Assembly: GCF_041381155.1 (NCBI RefSeq)
Contig: NC_091147.1
Coordinates: 15,599,318 to 15,663,317, forward strand
Source: Argopecten irradians
Taxonomy: Eukaryota > Mollusca > Bivalvia > Pectinida > Pectinidae
Direction: 5' to 3'
Length of the DNA: 64,000 nt
The notes under the pieces are model-generated. The model saw only the letters and a list, made by a program, of their open reading frames with translations, was not told the DNA's origin and made no database searches. Shown in pieces: positions 1-26,127 of the stretch. The translations under genes were made by a program, and so were the position numbers. Each line of letters starts with the position of its first letter. Within the stretch, counting starts at the first letter, position 1.

Positions 1-836
1 CAGTCCCTGTTGTGGTCGTGTTGAAGATGAAAAAGGTAAAGGAGGATCGTTGCCTTCTTTGACCTAATAATAGTACAAGTACATATTAATTATATCATAC
101 GTGTACTAGACAAAACAATCAGTATGCATCCTATGTATTACTTACCTTGTAGGACTTGATACCACTTTTATACCCAGATAGACCAACACGTGATCAATAT
201 TTAATGTAAGACTAAAGACTATAAAACATACAATGTAATTACGTTGGTCAAAAAAACAAAAGCTCTGTTAGCTTGACGCTCTTTATTATTTCATGGTCAC
301 TGATTCGTGCAAGTCAATCTTCTTCGTAGTGTATACTGACAGTAGTTTTGCGGCTTTTCCAAATTTTAGGATTTTAATCTCCTTTATTTCTACCTTAATC
401 AGCTTTATTGACAGCACATATGGCGCTGCTGTAGATTTTGTAGATAAGGTTGGTAACTATGGATATGGTAGCGCCTGACAATGCAGGCTTACAGAAATCA
501 ATACGCTGCAGCAGAAAGATCGCTAGCACTGAAAACATAAAGTAATGCGGTATGTGATCACAGGTCTGACTTGACACAAAGTGGTTTACTGTCATAAAAT
601 TCTATCTGTGAATCCATTTTTCTAAATCATTCCTACGTTTCTAAATCGGAAATACACTTCTCGACTTCTTATTTTTCACACAAAGCATATGATTATAAAT
701 TTATCTGTTTTATAAATTGTTTTTATTTGAGCATCACTATAGAATTCTGGAGGGAATATTTTAAATGTTCCCGATAGACTAGTCTGGCGTTTGTAAACTC
801 CTTATAAAAATATGACTAACTTTAAGCATGTCTTAA

Positions 837-2979
<2,143 letters not shown>

Positions 2980-3156
2980 GTTACAATGACTTAAATCTTC
3001 CAAGATAAATGACAAACAGTGTGCATTGATCCAAAATAGGATAGTTGCATTAACATGGATGTAATGCAGTTGGTTGTGAATCAAATAAGGAAATACAAAA
3101 ATGTATTTCATCAATATGCATACGACTACGATATCAATGTCTTACGATCGATCGTG

Positions 3157-3162
3157 AATAAA
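3157..3162 (+). terminator. Poly(A) signal of gene A
   Basis: AATAAA 178 bp after the stop codon, the first good signal downstream. Confidence 0.65.
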
Positions 3163-3861
3163 AGATACATTTGAAACAATTTTTTACATTTTATTGTTTT
3201 CATTATAATATTGCACGTTAACGTTGATAGATTGAGACCATCTTTTCAATGCAACTGGGTTTCATTGACTAACTAAAATGCATTAAAACTTTCACATCTC
3301 ATTTTATACATAAGGGACCATATGGAAATTAATTTCTGATATTTCAATTAGTTTTACAATTAGCCAGTTTCTGCCACTTCTGAGTACTAAGTTAATCTTG
3401 GTTTTCCTCTTTGCATTTTATATAACGAGTAGTGGTTATTTTCGGTTGGTTTTTTTTTTTGCGATTTGGACTTAAATTTGCGATTTGGACTTAAATGATT
3501 AAGTTGATTTCAGCGGTTTTTAAATTTCGCGGTTTGGATTTGAGAGTATGTAATCATTCATTTTTCAATATTTCGCGTATCAAATTATCGTAATCATGTT
3601 AATGTCTCATAAAATTGTGATAATTACTTCCCTGCGAAAATAACCGGCTACGCAGTATCACTTTTAACATCACTTGGTGTATTACTGGTATCTTGTGACT
3701 ATATCCAAATATATATAACTGGGAATGAATTTCTTTGTGTTAACCTCATTGTTTCTTTGATTCGCTGCATGTGTGTCTATCAACACTTTCATATAAGCAG
3801 TTATGAAATTTCAAAGCGTTAGACAAAGGGAGTTAAAGTGACAAACAATAGTATTTATAAC

Positions 3862-3951
3862 ATATCCACAGTTAACCAGTGTGTTATTTGTCTATCTCAC
3901 CCAGGGATATCCACAGTTAACCAGTGTGTTATTTGTCTATCTCACCCTAGG
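3862..3951. repeat. 45-bp direct duplication
   Basis: Two adjacent near-identical 45-bp copies, beginning at 3862 and 3907. Confidence 0.85.
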
Positions 3952-4154
3952 GTGAAGACAGGCTACACGAGATCTCTACACGTGCTCAATAATGTATGAC
4001 GTCACTACAACAGTATAATGACGTCGCGGTAATAGTATCATAACGACGGCTACGACGACAATTGATTAATTGAGATCGCTTGTATAAGTGACACGTTTGT
4101 TAGAGATACAAAGATGTGCACAGGGTAAGAGAAACAGAATCATTCACCCTCTTT

Positions 4155-4277
4155 GGGTGAGACAGGAGATCTCAGCCCTCGGGATAAGATTCTTAAGCTG
4201 ATAAAAACTCAACTCAGACTCGCGTTTGACAACTTAAGAATCTTACCCCTCGGGTTGAGATTCCCCTGTCTCAGGGG
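4155..4277. repeat. Snapback repeat
   Basis: Imperfect arms of about 43 bp (4155-4197 and 4232-4277) around a 34-bp loop; the inner ends are GATTCTTAAG and CTTAAGAATC. Confidence 0.75.
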
Positions 4278-4296
4278 ATAAAATATTCTATTAGTC

Positions 4297-4515
4297 TCTC
4301 ATCTACCCTTGGTTTATGTCAAAGCAAAACTGAAAGCATTTCAGAAAAAGAAAACTGACCAATCCCAGACCTAATATTTCCATCACAGAGGCAGCGACTC
4401 CCAACTTCAAATCTATCTCATCTGTTGTCGCAAATAGAGCCTTCGGTTTTGCTGTGACATAGAGTGTCCATGGGTATATATAACGACAATGATAGTAACC
4501 CTCGGAATATTGAGG
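4297..4515. mobile_element. Element of the CATCCTC family, left end lost
   Basis: The right end matches the terminus seen at 45577 and 57263 (reverse strand: CATCCTCAATATTCCGAGGG), and the left part matches their subterminal sequence. Confidence 0.55.
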
Positions 4516-5474
4516 ATGTGACATTCAAAGTGATTGTGTCATTATTGAACTAAATCATCCGTTGTGCTTAAATGCATTTTCGTTGAATTAAGTATAATAT
4601 ATATCAAGAGTGCCATTCTAAAACTTTTCCAGTGTTGTTTTAGTAAACATTCTCAGGTGGTTTTTTACACATACACATATCAATTGTATTGAATGATTAT
4701 TTTCGTGCATTCGTTCTTTTTATATAAAACCTTTATATGATCATGCAATTTGAGTGTTGATTGTAAACACGTTTCTTTTTGAGATTTAAGTTGTCACACA
4801 CTGAATTGATAACACATAATTTATACATAATCGCAAGGGCAGGTAATTTAATAACATGAAAATATATAGTGAGAGTATATCTACGGTTTACCACAGTATA
4901 GTTTGGCAATTTTGCATTACTCAATGGATTTCAGTATTTTTAAGATTCGCATTTGTTTAAAAAAAAGTAACCTAAATGCCTATTTTGTCGGGAAAGCTCT
5001 ATAGTTTGATGTAAAATGGACAATAGAGATGATAAAGAGAATAATCATTTTTCAGTTATGAGATTTTCAAATTTTGAATTCATAGAAAAATATTGAAAAT
5101 AGCTTAACAACACAAGGTCAATTAAAACGCTTAATAAAGATGATTTTGTATTTATAATAAAACATCAACGCTAACAATAATATATGTACATGTAGGTATA
5201 TATATAAGCCTATCTACATACATTCCAGTATAACTAAACATTCTTTATCACTAACGATACACATGTCAGCGATACCATGGCAACCATACAACTCTGTCAT
5301 ATCCTATTTATAAACTTAGTGACATCCTTTCTATCACAAAGGTCAAATAAATCTGCGAATGTTGTATTTCTCTTTGAAACAAAAACTTAGATAAGGTTGA
5401 CCTATTTCTTTTCCATACTTACTCAGAAAACAAAACAGATTTTTAAAAGGACTATGAATTTAATTTATCGACAG

Positions 5475-5538
5475 CCAATGAAAATCTCTTCCTGCGGAGG
5501 ATTCTGAGTGAGTTGGCCACGTGACCTGAGATATATAA
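5475..5538 (+). promoter_or_regulatory. Core promoter of gene B: CCAAT, GCGGA, TATA
   Basis: CCAAT at 5475-5479, GCGGAGGATT at 5494-5503, TATATAA at 5532-5538, about 70 bp before the ATG. The same ordered trio precedes C, D, E, F and G. Confidence 0.75.
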
Positions 5539-5607
5539 CTACACGGATGCTCAGTAATCTAGTAACACACTTGAGTAGGAACGTTAGAACGAACTCACGA
5601 CGACAAG

Positions 5608-12062
<6,455 letters not shown>

Positions 12063-12114
12063 ACATTACAAACCAAACAATCAACACAAGACGAGGTATA
12101 CAATATCGTTGTTT

Positions 12115-12120
12115 ATTAAA
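12115..12120 (+). terminator. Poly(A) signal of gene B
   Basis: ATTAAA about 53 bp after the stop. An AATAAA overlaps the stop codon itself and is less likely to be used. Confidence 0.5.
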
Positions 12121-12618
12121 CCGTAAAATCAAAAAATTGGTGTCAAAAAGTTGTCAATCTTTTCATTTTCCTTTTGGCTGGAAGCTGTATCTTGTAAACC
12201 GTAAAACAAAAATACGCTCAAGTTGTCTATCTTTTCCTTTTGGCTGGAATCTGCATCCCGTAATAGAATCTTTCAACGGTACATCGCGAAATTAAATTAC
12301 TTTAAAATATTCCTAATATATAAATACGCGAAATTAATTTGCCGCCAATAAAAATTGGTTTACAAAAATACCAAATCCCCTGAAAGTTTGATACCTTCAA
12401 TTTTAAGATGTATATGTATTACTATGATCGGTAACGTACGCAGTATCGGATTCATCAAAGGATTTTCTCATAACATGTGTAATACAGATTTTATTTCTGA
12501 ATTCACCTTCAAGGTATGCATTTCTCTATCAACACATTTTCGATATCTAAATGGTTAGTATCACTGTCGTTATATCTAACCTACCCGGAATGTTTTATAA
12601 CAAAGCTAAACCCACAGT

Positions 12619-12664
12619 GTGCGACAGTGATAGTAACCCAACCCTCTGGAGTATCGAGGATGCT
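12619..12664. mobile_element. CATCCTC-family terminus
   Basis: Isolated right end, with GACAGTGATAGTAACCC and GGAGTATCGAGGATG. Confidence 0.55.
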
Positions 12665-12937
12665 CCTTTAACATAAAAACACACAATGCAAACAAGTCCA
12701 TTAGCCAATGTTCTGTACAATAGCAAAAAGACTTCCGTGTTACTCATAATTGATATATCTTCAAGATAATATTGTAAATCGTATAGTTTCCAAATCGACA
12801 ATGTGCCGAATGACATGTGAAAATCAATACAAAAGGGAAACAGTTCAATTCCTTAAAGAAGTAAGAGGGATCTAAGTTAACGTCAGTAACGCTTTCCTAT
12901 GAAGAATGTAAGAGAGAAATAAGGAATTTCCTTAAAG

Positions 12938-13302
12938 TTAAAGATGCTCCACCGCCGACAGAGGATAAATGATGTTCTTCATTTGAACAATAACTGGTAT
13001 TTAATCGTGTATATATATGTCTAATTAACACAAAAAATAATATAAAATAATTTATTTCGCCTTTTGTGCATGCGCAATCAGTACTTCATTCCATATAGGA
13101 TATAGTGACACGGAATTTTTTCGGGATGCAATTAATCATTTTTCATATTTTTAACTTGAAGTAAAATTAGAAGCTCAAACTTTTCAATGGTGGTTATGGT
13201 ATAAAGTAAGTAACTTTTGTAGATGAAGAAAAATACTAAATCGTCTGTTCCTGTTTTTGATAGTGAAAAAATTACCATTTGTCAGCGGTGGAACATCTTT
13301 AA
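12938..13302. mobile_element. TTAA-flanked MITE, copy 1
   Basis: Ends TTAA-AGATGCTCCACCGCCGACA and the complement TGTCAGCGGTGGAACATCT-TTAA. About 360 bp, no transposase. TTAA targets are typical of piggyBac-type transposons; the family is inferred only from that. Confidence 0.8.
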
Positions 13303-13680
13303 GGAATGTGAATGGCATTGGATCTTTGTTATGTCACTTCTGAAGACGTTAATCGATCGACGGATGAAAATTAACATTGGGCCAACTAAAGTATCAATGC
13401 ACACACAGACGACGTAACAACTGTCATTTGATGTATGAGGGATCCACTCGTTTCTCTCCGTCAGTATTGACGGCGTAAAACGCTGGAAATAAACTCTGAT
13501 ATGTCAGAATCCAGAGCTGCATATACCACACTCGTAGTGTACTAAGGGTATGGACACTCCTGTAAACGAGAACCAGGTGTTCGATATGACCGAGCGCTTT
13601 CTCATTCATCGATGACATCCATCATACGTATTTGATAAAAAGCAAATGCGTGTTAGAATGACAACGAAATCACAATGTAA

Positions 13681-13757
13681 CCACAGGGCCATGTATAGTT
13701 TCTATATATGTATTTCTGGCTATTTTTTCATATAGAAACTATACATGGCCCTGTGAT
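13681..13757. repeat. Perfect-arm hairpin
   Basis: Arms of about 27 bp (13682-13709 and 13729-13756) containing CAGGGCCATGTATAGTTTC, loop about 20 bp. Confidence 0.85.
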
Positions 13758-14229
13758 GTAACTAAGGCATGACGGAACAGAACCGACCTCTTGGACCTCA
13801 AAAAACTAAATTACCTGTTCTGTTCTGTTGCCTCCATTATCCCAGGGCAGTTTCGCGAACATTTCTGTACTGGTTTTAAGTCATGTTGACTAGGGGATTA
13901 TGAGCTGTCGCAAGCCTGTGAAGGAAATCTAAAAACCGTCTTCTTTCGTGTCATAACTTTATTAACTCATTTATCAGAGAGTTCCACATAAGGGGAGATA
14001 ACATATAGGAACTAAAACTCTGAACAGCAGACAAATGGAGACAACACACCACGATACAATAACATTTACACACGTGGATGGTTCTACAAATAAATATATG
14101 TATCATATATAAAACACACACACACACCCGCAAAACAAAAATGGGTCCCTAATTTTTCAAATAAACCATCCATGTGTGTACGACAATAATCAAAGGAATT
14201 ACTTAACTTAACTTTTCATATAGAAAAAA

Positions 14230-14412
14230 ATATATAAAAAATTAAGGGTAAATTTTTAAGTTAGGAGACTTCCTTAAAATTGGTCATTTGTTTCCTACGG
14301 ATAATGTTATGTTAAGAGATTCCTTAAATTTAAGGAATGTTCGTGAAACTGGGCCCGGGAAGGGGGGGGGTATAACGACAGTAATAGTAACCCCTGGATT
14401 ATCGAGGATGCT
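14230..14412. repeat. Dispersed repeat copy 2 joined to a CATCCTC-family end
   Basis: 14230-14362 is the inverted partner of 7420-7531; it is followed at about 14370-14412 by another GATAGTAACCCCTGG...GAGGATG-type terminus. Confidence 0.5.
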
Positions 14413-15177
14413 GCTGATACTGAAACGAGTTTATTGTCTCAACATGGTGCATGTATATCTGACTCACAATGTAGACAAAACATTGCCAATATATCTATTT
14501 GAAACACAAGGGATTAGATAATGTCACGCACTAGGATAGGATATACAAAAGGATTTACCTTGTTACGTTACCATGTGATCAGGCGCTATTGTATACTTAG
14601 TTCGTGTGATGGTGAACGACCCAGACACCTGTTTGATACATTGTTATTTTTGCATGATTCATACCCAGGTTGTTAGGGTAATATTACAGGCATATCACAT
14701 ATAATTGATACTGCTGACGTCGATAGGATAATTTAGCAAGGTTCTTGCATTTCGAACATTATGGACCTGTGTGCATTTATAATATTTTCTATTTTTATAA
14801 GATCATTCCTATATATATCTCGAACTTCCGTTAAAGTGAACAGTCGGGCAAGGATGGCTACAGTCGGTAAAAATGGTGTGAATGTATCCAGTATAATTTC
14901 TTATGAAATGGAAAAATAAAATCTTTCGTCAAAATCTGTCTGCGTACGAAGAAATTAATTTAAAGTATGGAAATTCTAAAACGTCCTCCCGGCTCACTAT
15001 GTCCGTGGTTACATTTCCACACAGCCTCGCTTTCAATGCTTTCAAATTTTCTTTACTTTAATGGTCAGAACTGGGAAACTAAGCAGAACTTGACCGTCGT
15101 ATTAATGTGTGAGAACTTTTGAAAGGCCAATGAACGCATTTAGACTGGTTTTCTTTGCCCGACTATTCACTTTAAAA

Positions 15178-15288
15178 TAATCATCGTCATCGTCGTCGTC
15201 GCCATCATCACCACCATTATAGCCATCATCTTGGTCGTCGTCATTATCATCGCCGTCATCGTCGCTGTCGGCGTTTGCATCATTATCA
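15178..15288. repeat. Trinucleotide microsatellite (ATC/GTC)
   Basis: Imperfect ATC, GTC and ACC triplets; gives a spurious Asp-rich frame on the minus strand. Confidence 0.8.
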
Positions 15289-15350
15289 TTTGTCTGTTTA
15301 ATATTTGTAACACATAATTTTGTCTGATATCGAAATATAACAGACACATA

Positions 15351-15707
15351 TTAAAGATACCCACCGCCGACGAATGGCATTTTTTCCTATTAAAACAGGA
15401 GCAGACGAATTAGTATTTTTCTTCAGTTACAAAAGTTACTTACTTTAAACCACTACCACCATTGAAATGTTTGAGCTTCTTATTTGATTTAAGATAAAAA
15501 TATTAAGAATTAATTGCGTTCCGAAACAAGTCCATGGCACTATGTCCTATATTGAATTAAATATTTATTGTGCATGCACAACAATCAAAATGAATTAGTT
15601 TATATGTATCGTTGTGTTAATTAGACACATATAAACAGAAGTATACATCAGTTATTGTTCAAATGATGAGTATCGTTTATGCTTTGTCGGCGGTGAAGCA
15701 TCTTTAA
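15351..15707. mobile_element. TTAA-flanked MITE, copy 2
   Basis: TTAA-AGATACCCACCGCCGACG at the left, GTCGGCGGTGAAGCATCT-TTAA at the right; internal motifs (GCATGCACAA, TTAATTAGACA) shared with the other copies. Confidence 0.8.
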
Positions 15708-16865
15708 CATTTTTTTTTTTTTTGTTATAATGTATCAATGTATTTATATTTTAATCGATGATTACGTTTGAGTGATTCTTGCTACACGCATCATTACACT
15801 TAAGTCCAGACACAGCAGCCCAGGTAACTGTACCTGGGATATCGATCCAGACTACAACAAAGCTCGGCCTTATTTGATAAACTTTACGAGGACATTGATT
15901 CTCAAACTTAAAATACGAATGACTAATTCTGATAAAGAAAATATTATATGAAACTCAATGTCTATAAAACATTATTTTGGGCAATAAAACATTTTCATTA
16001 TTGACTTGATACTATATAGTTATTGAAATTGGTATAATGCTTATTAATTCGATTAGATTTGTGAACTTCTGAAGCTGAATATTTCTAACGAATAAGAACA
16101 TTTAGGCGTAAAGGATTTGAAAACAATAGAAAATAGAACATAATAATTACTTTCATTACGAATTAGATCAGATTAAACAGAAAATTAAGTGAAACATTGT
16201 TTAAATCACGATATATCAATTTAAACTCCAAGTTCGTTTTAGAAGAGGTACTGGACAACTTGTTTGATAATACGTGTACGGAGTTTAAGTTCAGAATTAG
16301 TCATCATGGTGTTGGAGTTATCTCCCCCTACACCATGAGCGATCTCCATGACTAATGCTGCCTGATACACTGTTCTGCTTACATTTTTTCGTTTGATACA
16401 TTTACACAAAAATAACTAAACATAAAATACTTTAATATTATTTATATTTCTCAGTCATTTCCATCTTCATTCCGCACGTAGTTTTTTCACTTCATCTGTG
16501 ACACATGAATGTATACTAAAACCATAAAAGTATTGATTAGAATCATCCGAGATGGGGAGACAATATCGATCCCGAAGAACTGTCTGTGTGTATGTCAGGC
16601 GTTACAACAAGTGAATACATAACTTACATCGTCTAATCCTGTGATTCATGGAATATACCCATGGACACTGCCACGACACACTTGTTGGAGATAATACAGC
16701 TGGCTATACCACACCCAACAACATCTTTTTGTTGGCTTTTCATCATTCATGTTACTCACGTTTTCCTACACAAATAACTCTAGATTTGTTATAAGAGCTA
16801 CGCATGCTGATTTGTCGCATAAAGAGTTCACATTCTTTGGTCATATTAATCATTATAAGTAAAAT

Positions 16866-17270
16866 TAACCAATGTACATAAGCAATGTACATAAACAACA
16901 ATGTACATAAGCAATGTACATAAACAATGTACATAAACAACAATGTACATAAACAATGTACATAAACAACAATTTACAAAAACGACAATGTACAAAAACA
17001 ATAATGTATGTATATTAAACAATGTACACAAACAATGTACATAAACAATGTACATAAACAATGAACATAAAGAACAAATGTACATAAACAACAATGTACA
17101 CAAACAATAATGTATGCATATTAAACAATGTACATAAACATTGTACATAAAGAACAATTTACACAAACAATGTACATAAACAATGTACATAAAGAACAAT
17201 TTACACAAACAATGTACATAAACAACAATGTACATAAGCAATGTACATAAACAATGTACATAAACAGTCT
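16866..17270. repeat. Minisatellite of about 14 bp, AACAATGTACATAA
   Basis: Some 25 irregular units of AATGTACATAAACA type. The reading frame of repeated Met-Tyr-Ile-Val-His type on the minus strand is a by-product. Confidence 0.9.
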
Positions 17271-19177
17271 CTGTCAGTGATAACATTGCACGTTGTCAAC
17301 TAATTATTTCTGTACACTCCAATCCCCCTCCGCTCTGCATTTACATTGCTCTCTCCCCCCCCCCCCCTTCCCTCGTTAGTCTCTCTGTCTCTCCCTCTTG
17401 TCTAATGTATTGCCATGTATATGTTATTGTATTGTCATATGTGACGAGGAGAGCATCTAGTGGCCCTATCCTCGTGAATGAAATAAAGAATTAGAGCATG
17501 GTGATGTAGGAATTTATCTGCCAAATGGCTAAGCTTGGTTCCACTGTTCCATGTCCCATGGCACCACTGGTTACTAGGTTTTTCGTTTTTTGTTATTTTA
17601 GGAGGGGGAGGTCCTCCCTAATGACTAACGTTGGAATTCCCACTGGGACACAGTGAGAGACTGACTTAGTAAAAACTGGTCCTTCACTCCGGAATGTATC
17701 GATCTAAGATAGATGATCTGTCAGACAGCTAGTGCAGAGTAACTTCGATCCATTGTATACTTAGTATACATCTATATAGAAAGTCCTGGAATGTATTTTA
17801 CACGTACAACTTAGCAACAGTAAAAAACATCATACCGATGTTAGCAGGGATCATCTTACCATTGATACTCCCACATAGATAATACCTACATCTACTCGAC
17901 TTATTCACATTACCTCTACTCGAGTTATTTGTTTTATAAAATGAAGTTACATTTTAATGACAAAGTTTGTATTTTTGCATTCTTACTCAAATAGCTATTT
18001 CGCCACCGCATATCTATAAGAATGTGCATGCATTTTAAGACATTTTTAGCTTAAACTCTCTGTATGGCAATGTATTCTACCAAAACAACATATAATTCCG
18101 TCATAAAAACCGCATGTAACCAAATAAATGCATTCGATTGCGAGGAATGGTTGCTGAGCATGCAGAAAACGAACTGAATCATAACATGTATTAAGAAATC
18201 GTTCAAATAAAACTGGTAATATATGAGATAGATCTATTTTGTAACGATATGGCAAGCTAACAAATGTCCAGTTCACCAGAGTTCTCTATGGTTCTAATAT
18301 CAGATTTAGAATCCAGCTTAACGTCTTATTTATAACGTAGCAAGAATGTCTATGTGTGGTATCGGAGTCAATGGTATATCACGCGCTGTAGCTGTCACCT
18401 ATCTAAATACGCACAGTCGAAATGTCACTTTTTATGTGATGATGGTGTGTAATGTTCCGCAATGCAGCTGCAACGCCGAGTAAAGACACACACAAATATC
18501 CACACACATGAACGGCTAGACAGCAGGCGATGTACAAGAGCATCGCCATCGATCGAGAGGCCCTCAGTGACATTATCTTAGAGCCTATTGAACATTTTCA
18601 TAGGTCTTCGTTGTGTATGATAAAACAATAGTAAATTAATACAGTAAAGTCAATTAATTTTGCGATTTTTTTAATTAATTATGGGGAGACTGTCAAACAA
18701 AAATAAGTCATGAATGTTATCTTTCTTTTATTTTAAATTCGTAGAAATCAACTTGACTGTGAATATAGCGAAGTAGTGTTTTTAGTTTAATTGAATGCAA
18801 ATATATCGATTGGATACCTCATTGCATCAATTTTCCGAATCGTAAACTAGATTCATCAGACATTTGGAAATAATTGGTAATTCTAAGGTTCCCATCGTAC
18901 AAGTGTAAGCCTAGAAATATTTTTAATTATGACTTGACACCGACAGATTTATTACGACAACACTACAAAAACACATGCCCGACGAACCAACAGTTACATA
19001 TCTAATATCGCTGATACTCACACACTTCAACCTGAAGTTCCCTGAAAGCTAACAATACCATCTCACAAATTGTAGATATCTAATTAGGCGACCATCTAAC
19101 TACGGATGTTATTGATCTACCAGTACTAATTAAATCAGCGAATGGAAAAATGTACCCATAACCTCTACACCAAGTCA

Positions 19178-19460
19178 AACGGGTAATTGCTAAATATAGT
19201 TGATGACGAAGAATTTGATTTTTAACACGCAGATTAATTTCTAAACATAGTTGATCACATTATAGATCACACGGGTAGCCATGTATTATTGTAGTCAAGG
19301 ACGAATAGAGTAATTTCTAAACATTGATGATGTGATGTTTTAACCTTACGGGTAGCATTGTAGTTAAGGACGAATAGAGTAATTTCTAAACTTTGCTAAT
19401 GATAGTGAGACATCAACCCTTACTGTTGCTAACTGTCGAATCAATAATAATGTAATTGCT
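19178..19460. repeat. Degenerate tandem repeat, about 75 bp
   Basis: Repeating ACGGGTAG, GTAGT(C/T)AAGGACGAATAGAG and TAATTTCTAAAC blocks; clearest at 19271-19322 and 19349-19400. Confidence 0.6.
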
Positions 19461-20419
19461 AAATATAGCAGATCAAACCATTATACATTTTCCTATTGTA
19501 TGTAGACCTTACAAACCGAGGTCAAGGTTCATCCATCTAATTATTGGGGTTGACATTTACCCCTTAACAGTCGATAACTTATAATTCATGTTTCATATTA
19601 GAGGACAATACCCGAATTGATAACTATAGAAAATGACGTGGATTTAGTTGAATATGATTTATCAGCAAAGCTATAGTGAACTCTATATTAATATCCAAGT
19701 ATTTCTACATTTATTCAAATATATTTCAACAACTTTATAACGTCCATGTATATCAAAATTTAAACTGGCAAAATCTTAACTTTAAGAAAGAGAAACGGGT
19801 ATATACATGTAAAGTAACAGCAGAGTAGACACCTGCCTTACCTATCCTTCAATTTGTTAAACTGCATGATAAATACACAATTTTATAGCATAGCTACATA
19901 TGGCTACACCCATCAATGCATTAAGAATAAATGCACAAACGCGTGTATATATATATAACATCATTATCACACGTTTATGTTTTTTTCCGATGAAGCTCCG
20001 TCTAATGACAACAATTATATACAACAACATTTAATGTCAGTACATCACAAATCAATTACACAAAAATCAGGATCCAAGAACTATAACTCTTTACGACCGA
20101 GAGATGCACTCTTTCTGTGTGATATGAGTAATAGATAAGATAAACAAATTTGTTGACGGGTTTTTGTGACAGGACATGTTTTTCACTCATGCTACATATT
20201 CTAACATACAAACAGGGTGTGTGTATTTGTATAGATTTTCATTATAAAAACAAGCAAACATTCCCAGAAAGGTAGGTTTTCATAAGTAAGCACATTGGTA
20301 GAATGGATTACACAAGTTAGTAAAGTGCAATTTGTTTGTAATATTTTTCATCTTGCGGTATCATTTTGGTACATCAAGTGAAGAATTTTTAGGAAAAATA
20401 GTACTCTTTTCTTAAACAG

Positions 20420-20491
20420 CCAATCACATGGCGGCATTTCTGCGGATGAGCGTGGAAGAGTAAATATCCATCATCGGGGAATGTATTTATA
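20420..20491 (+). promoter_or_regulatory. Core promoter of gene C: CCAAT, GCGGA, TATA-like
   Basis: CCAAT at 20420-20424, GCGGATGAG at 20442-20450 (22 bp start to start), TATTTATA at 20484-20491, 86 bp before the ATG. The TATA is the least canonical of the set. Confidence 0.65.
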
Positions 20492-20576
20492 CATCCCGCC
20501 ATACTAAAAGTAACTTAGATCCATTGTACCAGCGAACCAGGTTGTTTAAAATCACATCACAAATTACTCCAAGAGA

Positions 20577-25595
<5,019 letters not shown>

Positions 25596-25623
25596 TGTTG
25601 TAATTCCATTAGTTAGGTGAACA

Positions 25624-25629
25624 AATAAA
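25624..25629 (+). terminator. Poly(A) signal of gene C
   Basis: AATAAA 29 bp after the stop, which would give a very short 3' UTR; another AATAAA lies near 25685. Confidence 0.6.
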
Positions 25630-26127
25630 CCAAAAAAATATGTAAAAAAAAACACAAAAACATGTAAAATTAAATGACGAATGCAAATAAATTATTTAAT
25701 CTATTACTAGAATTCTTCTTATATTTACATTTGATTGAATGCAAAACCTGATCCGTAGATGAGGTTTTAATGAATATGTTGATTTATATTTTTCTGTGTT
25801 CAACATTAACGTGAAAATATCCAGTGCAATATTAAACTGGAACCAAAAAGCGTTACACTCAAAACTTACACAATTTAAAAATAGATGAAATCACGACATG
25901 CTTATGTAACATCTTTCTGATGACTGTGCTATTTTATTAGCATTTAGGGTGTACATGTAATTCAATAGATACAGGATGGTTACCAAAACCTTTACTCAGA
26001 ATTATTTTGGCTTCTCGATGAAATGTTGAATAATACATGACGGTGACATATAACGTTTACCTTGTAAAACATCCTATTTTATATAAATAACAAAGTATAC
26101 AAAGGAAATTAAATCTACATTGGTATG

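Larger units (their letters stand above)
3163..5474. other. Intergenic A-B
   Basis: No gene seen. Contains an imperfect inverted-repeat element at about 3428-3656, a 45-bp tandem duplication, a snapback repeat at 4155-4277 and an end-truncated inverted-repeat element to about 4515. A CRE-like TGACGTCA lies near 3998. From 4520 to 5460 it is plain AT-rich sequence. Confidence 0.7.
12121..20419. other. Intergenic B-C, 8.3 kb
   Basis: No gene seen. Holds a two-copy duplication after gene B (about 12148-12262), fragments of inverted-repeat elements, two TTAA-flanked elements, a hairpin at 13681, an acidic-looking GAT/GAC microsatellite at 15178, the GTACATAA array at 16866 and a degenerate repeat at 19178. 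About 17500-19170 and 19470-20400 show nothing I recognise. Confidence 0.7.

Noticed and set aside
16846-17286. 146-codon frame rich in Met-Tyr-Ile-Val-His
   Set aside because: Read from the 14-bp GTACATAA array.
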